Below, piece by piece: positions 19,817-28,735 of a stretch of 33,672 nucleotides of DNA. The notes under the pieces were generated by a model. It ran no database searches and was not told the DNA's origin. It worked only from the letters and a program-made list of their open reading frames with translations. Made by a program: the position numbers and the translations under genes. Source of the DNA: JBAXLO01 sp037134755 (lineage in GTDB: Bacteria; Bacteroidota; Bacteroidia; Bacteroidales; JACABE01); contig JBAXLO010000021.1 in NCBI GenBank assembly GCA_037134755.1, positions 1 to 33,672 on the forward strand. The letters run 5' to 3'. Every line of letters begins with the position of its first letter. The first letter of the stretch is position 1.

Positions 19817-19835
19817 TTCTAACTATTTGTTAGAA
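19817..19835. other. Hairpin in the 5' leader of the 3569-aa gene
   Basis: TTCTAAC (19817-19823) and GTTAGAA (19829-19835) form a perfect 7-bp stem with a 5-nt loop. It lies between the -7 element at 19847 and the start codon, so it would be in the mRNA leader. On the minus strand it is followed by purines (GAAAAAAAGG), not T, so it is not a terminator. Confidence 0.45.
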
Positions 19836-19846
19836 AAATAACAAGG

Positions 19847-19854
19847 CAAAATTA
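19847..19854 (-). promoter_or_regulatory. Bacteroidota -7 promoter element for the giant gene pair
   Basis: The minus strand reads TAATTTTG, an exact TAnnTTTG match, 63 bp upstream of the ATG at 19784. No convincing TTTG is seen 19-21 bp further upstream. Confidence 0.4.
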
Positions 19855-20315
19855 CTAAAATTAATCAGGTAAATAAGTACCTATTTTTCTAGGTATTTCT
19901 GTACCTGTTTGAATGTATAAATAAAAAGAATAAAATTAAATATATTAATTTAATTTTTTGTTTATCATTACAATTCAGTATATCAACACTATCATCATTA
20001 TATTTTAACATTATTTTAACTATATAAATAATAAATATCAATAAAGATATTATTAAAAACTAAATAATTTTTGAGATGAGTCATCAAAATAATTGATATA
20101 TATCAACTCTTACTATTTATAATTAAGATTGAAAATATGTTTAAAATAGTCTTTTTTTTTATTTTTTATTGAGTTATATAAAGCTATTTATAAATCTTTA
20201 ATTTAATCAATCAAACTGATTATCATTAATTATTTATATTAAAAAAAAGAATTTCTTTATTAATAATTTAAGTATTGTTTCCATTTCGATAAGTTATTAA
20301 TGAATAAAAACGTTT
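19855..20315. other. AT-rich intergenic DNA without a gene
   Basis: About 460 bp of very AT-rich sequence with no convincing open frame. It contains a perfect 14-nt palindrome TTGATATATATCAA (20093-20106) and further ATATCAA copies near 19979 and 20035, which could be an operator cluster. It also has homopolymer runs of T (20152-20161) and A. Nothing else can be supported. Confidence 0.4.
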
Positions 20316-20537
20316 TCATTGCGAGCTCCCATACTTTCAGCACACCAAGTGTTATGACAATATTTAATTAACCACGCCGTCATTCCGAATGTTTGCTTTA
20401 GCAAAATGAAGCAATCTCTCTTTGGCTTATCTGTCACATTTTGTTTTACATACAAATATTGTCATTAGTAGGAGAAACAACGAAGCAATCTTTTGTTTAT
20501 ATGTGGAATTAGATTGCTTCACTTCGTCTGCAATGAC
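20316..20537. repeat. Nested palindromic intergenic element (MITE-like candidate)
   Basis: Three sets of inverted arms lie inside 222 bp. The outer arms are TCATTGC (20316-20322) and GCAATGA (20530-20536). A 12-bp perfect pair is ATGACAATATTT (20354-20365) with AAATATTGTCAT (20454-20465). GAAGCAATCT occurs at 20408 and 20482 with its inverted copy AGATTGCTTC at 20511. The CATTGC...GAAGCAATC wording resembles widely dispersed intergenic palindromes of many bacterial genomes. No open frame is present, so a non-autonomous element is plausible. Confidence 0.6.
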
Positions 20538-20720
20538 TTCATGGTACTTATAGGAGTGGACTCAGTATTCATATTCTTGTTTTCAAAATATTAATTTTTA
20601 AGCACTATACTAATTATTAGATTTACCCATCAAAATTCCCCATTCATTCTTTAATTTCACCTATTCACTAGATACGCCCTCTATTCAATCATGCTTTTTT
20701 TTTATTCAAAGTTTAAAAAA

Positions 20721-21007
20721 AACGATTCAACACACAATAAAAACGATTCACTTTACCCTTTTTCTTAAGCCCGTTGGCAACTTTCCGATTCACCATGTCA
20801 ACTTTCCGAAATGCACTTTTTTTTTCTTAAGACCAATAATCACTTTCAGATCGCCTATAACAACTTTCAGATCGACCATGGAGACTTTCATATTGACCAT
20901 AGCAACTTTCAGATGAACTGTGGCAACTCTCAGATAAACCATACCAACATTCAGATAAACCCTAGCTACTTTCATACCGATGCTTCCCCCTTTCAGATCG
21001 ACCATCC
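20721..21007 (+). repeat. 21-bp-register array C upstream of fabG
   Basis: Eleven units run from 20778 to 21007 (ten of 21 bp, one of 20 bp), mostly with the core CAACTTTCAGATCGACCAT. Two further units sharing AACGATTCA are spaced exactly 21 bp at 20721 and 20742. TTTTTCTTAAG recurs 62 bp apart. Some units have diverged almost completely but keep the spacing. Both strands stay open across parts of the array, giving heptad peptides (V-D-L-K-V-A-M on minus, N-F-Q-I-D-H on plus). I treat these as consequences of a repeat length divisible by three, not as genes. The array ends 229 bp before fabG. Confidence 0.75.
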
Positions 21008-21203
21008 CCCAATAATATTTCACACATTGCAGCAATAGCAGGTATTTCCGAAATTCACCTTCTTTTAATTTCTCAAAATTATTTATAAAAACATTCAAAT
21101 TATGGAATATTAATTTTATAAAAATCTCAAAAAATAATTAAAGAACCATTACTGTATTTTCACCTTCAATAAACATAATAATATTTAGTAGCCATTTTTT
21201 TTG

Positions 21204-21211
21204 TATCTTTG
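21204..21211 (+). promoter_or_regulatory. Bacteroidota -7 promoter element for fabG
   Basis: TATCTTTG is an exact TAnnTTTG match 25 bp before the fabG ATG, giving a very short leader. A T-run precedes it. No clear -33 TTTG is seen. Confidence 0.5.
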
Positions 21212-21235
21212 CAATGAATTTTAATATTAATACAA

Positions 21236-21982
21236 ATGAAGTTATTGGAAGGAAAAACTGCCTTAATTACAGGCGCTTCGAGAGGAATTGGCAAAGCTAT
21301 TGCAATAAAATATGCCAAATATGGTTGCAATGTTGCATTCTCCGATCTAAACTACGACGAAAACGCACAAAAAGTAGAAGAAGAAATAAGATCTTACGGT
21401 GTAAAATGTAAAGCTTATGCCTCAGACGCTTCATCATTAGAGGCTTCTGACAAATTAATCACTGATGTTCATACTGATTTTGGACAAATTGATATCCTAA
21501 TAAATAATGCCGGTATTACCCGCGACCAGTTATTAATGCGTATGAGCGAAAACGATTGGGATCTAGTTATTAAAGTAAATCTTAAATCAGTTTTCAACCT
21601 TACTAAAGCAGTTCAAAAAGTAATGTTGAAACAACGTTTCGGTTCTATTATAAATATGAGTTCTGTAGTTGGAGTTTCTGGAAATGGCGGTCAGTCAAAT
21701 TACTCTGCTTCTAAAGCCGGTATCATTGGTTTTACCAAATCTATTGCTATTGAGCTTGGTTCACGCAATATTCGTTGCAATGCAGTTGCTCCTGGTTTCA
21801 TTGAAACTGAAATGACAGCTAATCTGCCAAAGGAAATTAAAGATAAATGGATAAATGATATCCCTTTAAGACGTACAGGTAAACCTGAAGACGTTGCAGA
21901 TGTTTGCGTATTCCTGGGCTCCGACCTTTCATCTTATGTAAGTGGTCAGGTAATTCAGGTATGCGGTGGTATGAACACCTAG
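21236..21982 (+). CDS. fabG: 3-oxoacyl-[acyl-carrier-protein] reductase FabG
   Basis: A 248-residue classical short-chain dehydrogenase/reductase. The Rossmann glycine motif TGASRGIG is at 12-19 and NNAG at 90-93. The likely catalytic set is N115, S143, Y156 and K160 (Y-S-A-S-K). The FabG-typical stretch G-I-T-R-D-Q-L-L-M-R-M and the C-terminal S-Y-V-S-G-Q-V-I-Q-V-C-G-G-M support FabG over a generic SDR. The enzyme reduces 3-oxoacyl-ACP with NADPH in fatty-acid elongation in the cytoplasm. A TAnnTTTG promoter element lies just upstream, beyond which is a 21-bp repeat array. The next gene starts 90 bp downstream on the same strand. Confidence 0.93.
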   Translation: MKLLEGKTALITGASRGIGKAIAIKYAKYGCNVAFSDLNYDENAQKVEEEIRSYGVKCKAYASDASSLEASDKLITDVHTDFGQIDILINNAGITRDQLLMRMSENDWDLVIKVNLKSVFNLTKAVQKVMLKQRFGSIINMSSVVGVSGNGGQSNYSASKAGIIGFTKSIAIELGSRNIRCNAVAPGFIETEMTANLPKEIKDKWINDIPLRRTGKPEDVADVCVFLGSDLSSYVSGQVIQVCGGMNT

Positions 21983-22072
21983 AAAACAAATAAATAAGCA
22001 ACAGCTTATAATAACAATATATATATTTAGAATAAGGAATCAGAAAATCATAAAGAAAATACTAAACTAACA

Positions 22073-24154
22073 TTGAATATAGTAACAGATTATCCTGCAT
22101 GGTATTTTATCTTCTGTGTCATTACAGGTATAGCTTATACAGCTATATTATATTACAAAGATAAAAAGCACGACTTCTCTCCATTGCTTATCAAGTCAAT
22201 GGCGGCATTGCGTTTTGTTTCTGTTTTTCTGATTTCTTTCCTTTTGCTTTCTCCTCTTATCAAATCTATTACTCATAATAGCGAGAAACCTATTATTATC
22301 ATTGCTCAGGATAATTCTCAGTCAATTATTATTAATAAAGACAGTAGTTTTTACAAGAAAACTTATAAAGAAAGTCTCGAGAAGCTAGTTGCAGACTTAA
22401 GTAATAAGTATGATGTTCATACTTTCAGCTTTGACGATAAAGTTAATGAAGGTTTAAAGTTTGATTATAAAGGAAAACAAACTGATATTTCGGGTTTCTT
22501 TGATGAAATGACAACCCGATACACTAACCGTAATGTTGGTGCAATAATTTTAGCTTCTGATGGAATTTACAATAAAGGTATCAATCCTGTTTATGCTTCT
22601 CAAAAGCTTAAAAGCCCTGTTTATACAATTGCTTTAGGCGATACTACTATTCACAAAGATTTATTAATTCAAAAGGTAAATTATAATAGAATTGTTTATT
22701 TAGGAAGTAGTTTCCCAATTGAGATTATCGTTAATGCTAATAAGGCAAAAGGTTTATCAGCTAAGCTAAAAGTTACTAAAGAAGGCAAAGAATTTTTTAA
22801 TAAGAATATTAACTTTAGTAATGATCAGTATTCTGAAACAGTTAATGTACAATTGGAAGCAAAAGAAAATGGTTTGCAACATTATCATATCACTATATCA
22901 CCCCTTAACGATGAAATTACTTTATCTAATAATAATAAAGATATTTTTATTGAAGTTTTAGATTCCAGGCAGAAGATAGTAATACTTTCTAACTCGCCTC
23001 ACCCTGATATTTCAGCCATTAAACAAACTTTAGAGACCAATCGTAATTATGATATTGAAGATTATCTGATAAATGATTTCAATAAACCGATATCTAATTA
23101 CAATTTAGTTATTCTTCATCAGCTTCCTTCAAACAATTCAATCTTCAACAAGCTTTTAGCTGACATTCAAAAGCACAATATTCCTGTTTTATTTATACTT
23201 GGAGCTCAAACTAATTACAATCAATTCAACGGAGTTAATTCAGGTTTGAATGTTACTGTAAAGAATCAAAATTCAAATGAAGTGTTGCCTGCTTTTGCCA
23301 GTGAGTTTGCTTTTTTCACTTTAAGTGAAGAAACCAAGAAAGTAATGAATAACTTCCCTCCCCTGCTTTGTGTGTATGGGGATTATAAAATGGCTACTTC
23401 TGGAGAAACGATGCTCTATCAGAAAATCGGGAATGTAGTTACCAAACAACCTCTGATATTATTTAACCAAAATCAGACTTCAAAGTATGCTGTTATTACC
23501 GGTGAAGGATTATGGAGATGGAAGCTATCTAATTATGCTCAAAAGAATAATCACGAAGCCTTTGATGAACTCTTTACTAAGATCATTCAATATTTATCTG
23601 TTAAGATTGACAAGAGTTTATTCAGGGTTAATAACAATCATATCTTTAATGAGAACCAGCCTGTAGAGTTTGATGCAGAAGTTTATAACGATAGTTATGA
23701 ATTGATAAATGATGCAGATGTGAATATTGATATCTTCAATGACAACAACAAGAAATTTCCTTCGATATTTAATAAAACTTCTAAATCATATCACTTAAAT
23801 GCAGGCATATTTCCTCCGGGAGATTATAAATATGAGGCAAGAGTTAAGCTTAAGAACAAATCCCTCTCAACTAAAGGTAGTTTTATAGTAACTTCAATTG
23901 ATGAGGAGTATACTAATACATTAGCTAACCACCAGATGCTTTATAACCTAGCAAAGAAGCATGATGGAGAAATGATTTACCCTAATCAACTTCAATCACT
24001 GGTTGATAAACTAAACAAGAGGGATGATATTAAAACAGTAACCTACACTCAAAAACGATACAACAATCTAATGAATATCTATTGGATATTCTTTATAATA
24101 CTTGCTTTACTTTCCGCTGAATGGTTCCTCAGAAAACGCAATGGTGGTTATTAA
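22073..24154 (+). CDS. Membrane-anchored VWA-like protein (BatA-like architecture)
   Basis: A 693-residue protein. The only reasonable start is TTG at 22073: the frame has an in-frame stop at 22028-22030 and no ATG before the first membrane segment. Two N-terminal hydrophobic helices (about 10-27 and 44-63) are followed by a von Willebrand A-like domain with a MIDAS-type D80-N-S-Q-S84 and a later A-S-D-G-I-Y. Beta-rich periplasmic domains follow, and a single C-terminal helix (W-I-F-F-I-I-L-A-L-L-S-A-E-W) ends in R-K-R-N. This layout is common in uncharacterised Bacteroidota proteins related to BatA/BatB. The substrate or partner is unknown. It overlaps no neighbour, and the next gene begins 9 bp after its stop, so it is probably co-transcribed with the YdcF-like, M48 and PBP genes. 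Confidence 0.8.
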   Translation: MNIVTDYPAWYFIFCVITGIAYTAILYYKDKKHDFSPLLIKSMAALRFVSVFLISFLLLSPLIKSITHNSEKPIIIIAQDNSQSIIINKDSSFYKKTYKESLEKLVADLSNKYDVHTFSFDDKVNEGLKFDYKGKQTDISGFFDEMTTRYTNRNVGAIILASDGIYNKGINPVYASQKLKSPVYTIALGDTTIHKDLLIQKVNYNRIVYLGSSFPIEIIVNANKAKGLSAKLKVTKEGKEFFNKNINFSNDQYSETVNVQLEAKENGLQHYHITISPLNDEITLSNNNKDIFIEVLDSRQKIVILSNSPHPDISAIKQTLETNRNYDIEDYLINDFNKPISNYNLVILHQLPSNNSIFNKLLADIQKHNIPVLFILGAQTNYNQFNGVNSGLNVTVKNQNSNEVLPAFASEFAFFTLSEETKKVMNNFPPLLCVYGDYKMATSGETMLYQKIGNVVTKQPLILFNQNQTSKYAVITGEGLWRWKLSNYAQKNNHEAFDELFTKIIQYLSVKIDKSLFRVNNNHIFNENQPVEFDAEVYNDSYELINDADVNIDIFNDNNKKFPSIFNKTSKSYHLNAGIFPPGDYKYEARVKLKNKSLSTKGSFIVTSIDEEYTNTLANHQMLYNLAKKHDGEMIYPNQLQSLVDKLNKRDDIKTVTYTQKRYNNLMNIYWIFFIILALLSAEWFLRKRNGGY

Positions 24155-24163
24155 TTCATAAGT

Positions 24164-24937
24164 ATGTTCTTCGTAATATCACATATTCTTAGTTATTTAT
24201 TAAGTCCTTTGTTCTGGATTTTAGCTTTCCTAATCATATCTTTCTTCATAAAGAAGAGAAAATTATTAGCCAGAAGACTTTTTATAATAGGTATTATTGC
24301 TTTTTATATTTTCTCAAACAGATTTATAGCTGATGAGTTTATGAGAAGATGGGAAATCGATTATACTGACTCTAGCCAGCTTGCAAAATCGTATGATGTA
24401 GGTATTGTTCTTGGTGGTGGTATTGTTTCCTATGATTATCTTAAGAATAGAAGTATTTTTAAATCAAACGCTGACAGATTACTTCAAGCATTAGAACTCT
24501 ATAAAACCGGCAGAATTAAAAAGATGTTATTTACAGGTGGCCCGGGCAATCTAATTTATAATGACCAATATGAAGCTGCTTATATTAAGAAGTATTTAAT
24601 TAATATAGGTGTGACTGATTCTGTTATTATCATTGATTCTATATCAGACAACACCCATCAAAATGCAATTTACTCTAAAAACATATTATCTAAAATTTAT
24701 CCTAATGGAGGTAATTATCTTTTAATTACTTCCTCCAGGCACATGCGTCGTTCAATGGCATGTTTTAAAAAGGAAGGCTTTAAATTAGATATTTATCCCA
24801 CTAATAAATTGTCGGGAAGAAGACATTATAATATAGATTACTTATTTATTCCACAAATAGATAGTTTTTATTGCTGGAGCGACTACATCCATGAAGTTGT
24901 AGGACATCTATCATATAAAATAATGGGTTACGTTTAA
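24164..24937 (+). CDS. YdcF/SanA/ElyC-family (DUF218) membrane protein
   Basis: 257 residues with two hydrophobic segments near the N-terminus (about 5-28 and 37-52). A DUF218 domain begins at about 78 with the signature G-I-V-L-G-G-G, followed by R-L-L-Q-A-L-E-L-Y, F-T-G-G-P-G and a conserved S-R-H-M-R-R-S. Relatives of this family (SanA, ElyC) affect envelope integrity and peptidoglycan lipid carrier metabolism in Enterobacteria; the exact reaction here is unknown. It lies between the VWA-like gene (9 bp) and the M48 protease gene (30 bp) on the same strand, which supports an envelope role. Confidence 0.85.
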   Translation: MFFVISHILSYLLSPLFWILAFLIISFFIKKRKLLARRLFIIGIIAFYIFSNRFIADEFMRRWEIDYTDSSQLAKSYDVGIVLGGGIVSYDYLKNRSIFKSNADRLLQALELYKTGRIKKMLFTGGPGNLIYNDQYEAAYIKKYLINIGVTDSVIIIDSISDNTHQNAIYSKNILSKIYPNGGNYLLITSSRHMRRSMACFKKEGFKLDIYPTNKLSGRRHYNIDYLFIPQIDSFYCWSDYIHEVVGHLSYKIMGYV

Positions 24938-24967
24938 AAACATATATATTTATTATAAATAAAACGA

Positions 24968-26206
24968 ATGGCAAAAATATTGTTTATTATAATTATTGCA
25001 ATCATAGTATTTGATTATCTTCTGGAACATCTTCTGGATTATTTAAACAGTACTTACTGGAGCAATGAATTACCAAAAGAACTGGAAGGTATTTATGATG
25101 CAGAGAAATATAAGAAGTCTCAGGATTATCAAATGGCAAATCAAAAGTTTTCTACCTTAACTTCTACCCTATCATTTCTTGCAATGTTAGCAATGTTATT
25201 ATTAGGTGGCTTTGCTTTCGTTGATAATTTTGCACGACAATTTTCTTCCAATGAAATTGTTATTGCTTTAATATTCTTCGGCATTCTCGGTTTTGCGTCC
25301 GATATATTATCTACTCCTTTCTCTATTTATAATACTTTTGTTATCGAACAGAAATTTGGTTTTAATAATACTGATGTCAAAACATTTATTCTTGATAAAT
25401 TAAAAGGATGGTTACTTGCAATAATTATTGGTGGAGGATTAATAGCTTTATTAGTTTTAATATATAATGTATTTGGAAATAACTTCTGGTGGATTGCCTG
25501 GATTGCATTAAGTGTTTTTATAATCTTTATAACGATGTTTTATTCCACATTGATAGTTCCTCTTTTCAATAAGCAAACTCCTTTAGAAGATGGCGACTTA
25601 AGAAAAGCAATTGAAGCTTTCGCTGATAAAACAGGATTTAAACTTAATAATATATTTGTTATTGATGGTTCTAAACGCTCAAGCAAAGCAAATGCTTACT
25701 TCAGTGGGTTGGGAAGCAAGAAACGTATTGTTTTATTCGACACCTTAATAAAGAATCATACAACAGAAGAGCTTGTTGCTGTGTTAGCTCACGAGATTGG
25801 TCATTATAAAAAGAAACATACTTTAAAAGGGATTGCAATTTCATTACTACAATCGGGGATGATGCTTTTTATATTATCTTTCTTTTTAGGCAACCCAATC
25901 TTATCAGAGGCATTAGGAGTAACTAAATCAAGTTTCCATATTAGCATACTTGCCTTTGGAATGCTTTATAGTCCGTTGTCAACATTATTAAGCATTGCAA
26001 TGAATATATTATCGCGCAAGCATGAATATGAAGCTGATAAGTTTGCAGGAGATAATTATAACCCTGAAGCATTGATTACTGCTCTAAAGAAATTGTCTGT
26101 TGATAATTTGAGTAATCTGCGCCCACATCCTGCTTACGTATTCTTCCATTATTCTCACCCTCCTTTGCTTAAAAGAGTTAATGCTTTAAATTCAAAATCT
26201 AATTAA
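24968..26206 (+). CDS. M48-family zinc metalloprotease (Ste24/CAAX-protease-like)
   Basis: 412 residues, multi-pass membrane protein. Hydrophobic segments lie near residues 3-17, 60-85, 93-115, 147-172 and 177-195, and again at about 290-345 after the catalytic site. The zinc motif is H275-E276-I-G-H279 (A-H-E-I-G-H-Y-K-K-K-H), and the third ligand is most likely E353 in H-E-Y-E-A-D-K-F-A. N-S-T-Y-W near the N-terminus and the length match Ste24-like M48A proteases rather than the shorter HtpX. In bacteria these peptidases act at the inner membrane, probably in quality control. The start is at ATG 24968. The PBP gene begins 5 bp after its stop, so translation is likely coupled. Confidence 0.92.
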   Translation: MAKILFIIIIAIIVFDYLLEHLLDYLNSTYWSNELPKELEGIYDAEKYKKSQDYQMANQKFSTLTSTLSFLAMLAMLLLGGFAFVDNFARQFSSNEIVIALIFFGILGFASDILSTPFSIYNTFVIEQKFGFNNTDVKTFILDKLKGWLLAIIIGGGLIALLVLIYNVFGNNFWWIAWIALSVFIIFITMFYSTLIVPLFNKQTPLEDGDLRKAIEAFADKTGFKLNNIFVIDGSKRSSKANAYFSGLGSKKRIVLFDTLIKNHTTEELVAVLAHEIGHYKKKHTLKGIAISLLQSGMMLFILSFFLGNPILSEALGVTKSSFHISILAFGMLYSPLSTLLSIAMNILSRKHEYEADKFAGDNYNPEALITALKKLSVDNLSNLRPHPAYVFFHYSHPPLLKRVNALNSKSN

Positions 26207-26211
26207 GAGTT

Positions 26212-28575
26212 ATGAAATTCATATTACCGATATTATTATTCATTAAAAAGATATCTATAAAGATATGGGGATATATAAAATTGTTTTTTCGAATTCCCAA
26301 AAGGTATAAATGGTACACTAAAGTTGCAATAAGATTAGTCCATATCATTGTTTTATTTATAGTATTGTTGATTTTAATCGACATGAACTTCCTTTGGTTA
26401 TTTGGCAAGTCACCTAAGTTAAGTCAGATTAACGATCCTAAACAAAAGACTGCTTCAGAGCTTTATGATTGCGAAGGGAAACTTATTGGAAAGTATTTTG
26501 ATGAAAACAGAACTCCTGTTAAATTAAATGAAGTATCACCAATTATGATAAAGACCTTAATCAATACTGAGGATGTAAGATTCTATGAACATCATGGGGT
26601 AGATATTCAGGCAACATTCTCTATTCTATGGTATATGGCAAAGGGCGATAAACGTGGAGGCAGTACTATTACGCAACAATTGGTTAAGAATTTATTTAAA
26701 ACCAGAGAGAACTATTCAAGAGGTTTGTTTGGATTTATTCCGGGTATTAAAACCGTTATTTATAAGTTTAAAGAATGGATAACAGCCTTAAAGATTGAAT
26801 TGTTTTACAAGAAAGACACCATTCTTTCGATGTATTTCAATACCGTTGACTTTGGCAGTAATGCTTATGGCATTAAAGTAGCTTCCCGAACTTTCTTCAA
26901 TATTAAACCTTCTCAATTAAACTACGAACAATCTGCTTTGTTGGTTGGTATGCTAAAAGCTCCTACCTATTATAGCCCTGTTGTTCATCCCGAAAAGGCT
27001 TTGGAAAGAAGAAATGTGGTACTCGGGCAACTCTTAAAGTATAAAGTTATTAGTAAAGATGAACATGATTCATTATGTAATATTCCTATCGCTTTAAAAT
27101 ATAATGTGGAGAATAATTATGATGGCAAAGCTCCTTACTTTAGGGAGTCGGTGAGTAATTATCTTAAAACATGGCTTAAAGAACACAAAATTAATCTTTA
27201 CGAAGATGGTTTAAAGATTTATACAAGTCTTGATTTAAATATGCAAACCTATGCTGAGGAAGCTGTTGACGAACACATGAAAAAGTTACAGAAACGATTC
27301 TTCGAACATTGGAATGGCGAAAACCCATGGCGTAATGCAAAAGGTCAGGAAATTGAAAACTTTGTTCAGAATATCGTAGTTACTACTGACCATTACAAAG
27401 CATTAAATAAAAAATATCCTACCAATAAAGATTCAGTCAATTATTATTTGAATCAACCTAGAGAGATGGCTGTTTTTAACTATAATGGCGACAGAGATAC
27501 TTTAATGAGCACTATCGATTCTATTAAATACTACTGTTCATTGCTTCAGGCTGGCTTTATAACTATGGATCCTTTTACAGGATATGTTAAAACTTATGTG
27601 GGGGGTATCGATTTCGATAACTTTAAGTTCGATCACGTTAAGCAATCCAAACGTCAGCCCGGCTCTACCTTTAAAGCCTTTGTATATACTGCTGCTATGG
27701 AAAATGGCTTCGGTCCATGTGATGTTTTAACGGATGTACCGGTTACAATTGATTATGTTGAGAATGGAAACAAAAAAAGCTGGTCGCCACATAATACCAA
27801 TTGGGAGTTTACAGGTAAGGAAGTTACTCTGAAATATGCTTTTGCACGTTCCATTAACTCTATTGCTGTACAGGTTACCAAAAAGATTGGTTGGAACAAG
27901 GTAATGGAAACTGCAACTAAGCTTGGTATTAAAACTAAACTGCAAAATGTTCCTTCGGTTTGTTTAGGTTCAAGTGATGTATCGTTGTATGAGCTTATAA
28001 ATGCTTATTGTCCTTTGATTAATGATGGGAATAAAGTGGAACCTATCCTTGTTACTAAGATAGTTGATCGTAATGGGAAAGTTATTTATGAAAATAAACC
28101 AAAACTCGAAAGAGTAATTTCGCAGGAATGTGCTTTCCTTATGACACAGATGCTTATGGGTGGTTTACATGAACCGGGTGGAACTACACAAGCTTTGTTT
28201 GAATACAACTTATTTAATTATGGAACTGACTTTGGAGGTAAAACCGGTACTTCATCCAATCATTCTGATGGTTGGTTTATTGGTGTTACTCCTAATCTAA
28301 TTTCGGGCTCATGGGTTGGTGCCGACAATAGAAGTGTGCACTTTCGTACTTCCGAATTAGGCGAAGGTTGCAAAACGGCCTTGCCTATTTATGGTTTGTT
28401 TATGGAAAAGCTTTTAAAAGATCCTAAATACAATAACTATCATCAAAAGTTTGGCAAACCTAAGGTTAAGATTAATAAGAACTATTCATGTCACACCTTC
28501 CTGCCAAAGGCCGACAGCTTAAATATTGACGATGTAGAATTGCCGGATGATGTAATTAATACTTCTGACTTTTAA
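26212..28575 (+). CDS. mrcA: Class A penicillin-binding protein 1A (glycosyltransferase/transpeptidase)
   Basis: 787 residues: a basic cytoplasmic N-terminus and one membrane anchor (about 41-58). The GT51 glycosyltransferase follows, with catalytic E120 in T-E-D-V-R-F-Y-E-H-H-G and the R-G-G-S-T-I-T-Q-Q-L-V-K-N motif (148-160). The transpeptidase has S485-T-F-K488, S547-I-N549 and K677-T-G-T-S. The enzyme polymerises and cross-links peptidoglycan from lipid II on the outer face of the inner membrane. The C-terminus is short, with no added domain. It closes a run of envelope genes (VWA-like, YdcF-like, M48) with 5-bp spacing to the M48 gene, and a hairpin structure follows its stop. mrcA is the usual symbol for this class; the species-specific name may differ. 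Confidence 0.93.
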   Translation: MKFILPILLFIKKISIKIWGYIKLFFRIPKRYKWYTKVAIRLVHIIVLFIVLLILIDMNFLWLFGKSPKLSQINDPKQKTASELYDCEGKLIGKYFDENRTPVKLNEVSPIMIKTLINTEDVRFYEHHGVDIQATFSILWYMAKGDKRGGSTITQQLVKNLFKTRENYSRGLFGFIPGIKTVIYKFKEWITALKIELFYKKDTILSMYFNTVDFGSNAYGIKVASRTFFNIKPSQLNYEQSALLVGMLKAPTYYSPVVHPEKALERRNVVLGQLLKYKVISKDEHDSLCNIPIALKYNVENNYDGKAPYFRESVSNYLKTWLKEHKINLYEDGLKIYTSLDLNMQTYAEEAVDEHMKKLQKRFFEHWNGENPWRNAKGQEIENFVQNIVVTTDHYKALNKKYPTNKDSVNYYLNQPREMAVFNYNGDRDTLMSTIDSIKYYCSLLQAGFITMDPFTGYVKTYVGGIDFDNFKFDHVKQSKRQPGSTFKAFVYTAAMENGFGPCDVLTDVPVTIDYVENGNKKSWSPHNTNWEFTGKEVTLKYAFARSINSIAVQVTKKIGWNKVMETATKLGIKTKLQNVPSVCLGSSDVSLYELINAYCPLINDGNKVEPILVTKIVDRNGKVIYENKPKLERVISQECAFLMTQMLMGGLHEPGGTTQALFEYNLFNYGTDFGGKTGTSSNHSDGWFIGVTPNLISGSWVGADNRSVHFRTSELGEGCKTALPIYGLFMEKLLKDPKYNNYHQKFGKPKVKINKNYSCHTFLPKADSLNIDDVELPDDVINTSDF

Positions 28576-28578
28576 TAA

Positions 28579-28663
28579 AAAAGGCTTTTAGCTGTTTAGA
28601 CTTTTAGCCCCTTAGCAGAATTTCCTGTCAGGCTTCCCCTCCTGACAGGTATAATAGCCTTTT
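28579..28663 (+). terminator. Nested hairpin after the PBP gene, possible terminator
   Basis: A perfect 9-bp stem CCTGTCAGG (28624-28632) / CCTGACAGG (28641-28649) sits inside outer arms AAAAGGCT (28579-28586) / AGCCTTTT (28656-28663). The outer stem ends in TTTT. It starts 3 bp after the stop codon. The T-run is short, so termination is plausible but not certain. Confidence 0.5.
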
Positions 28664-28735
28664 AGATATAAAATTATCAATGAATTAACACTTAATAGAA
28701 GTAATTAATTAGTGATTTCTAATAGTGTTTCGGCG

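Noticed and set aside
20790..21098. Open frames on both strands across array C encoding heptad peptides
   Set aside because: A 21-nt repeat keeps frames open and yields 7-residue periodicity in any frame. Both strands are open over the same DNA and no promoter or start context favours either.
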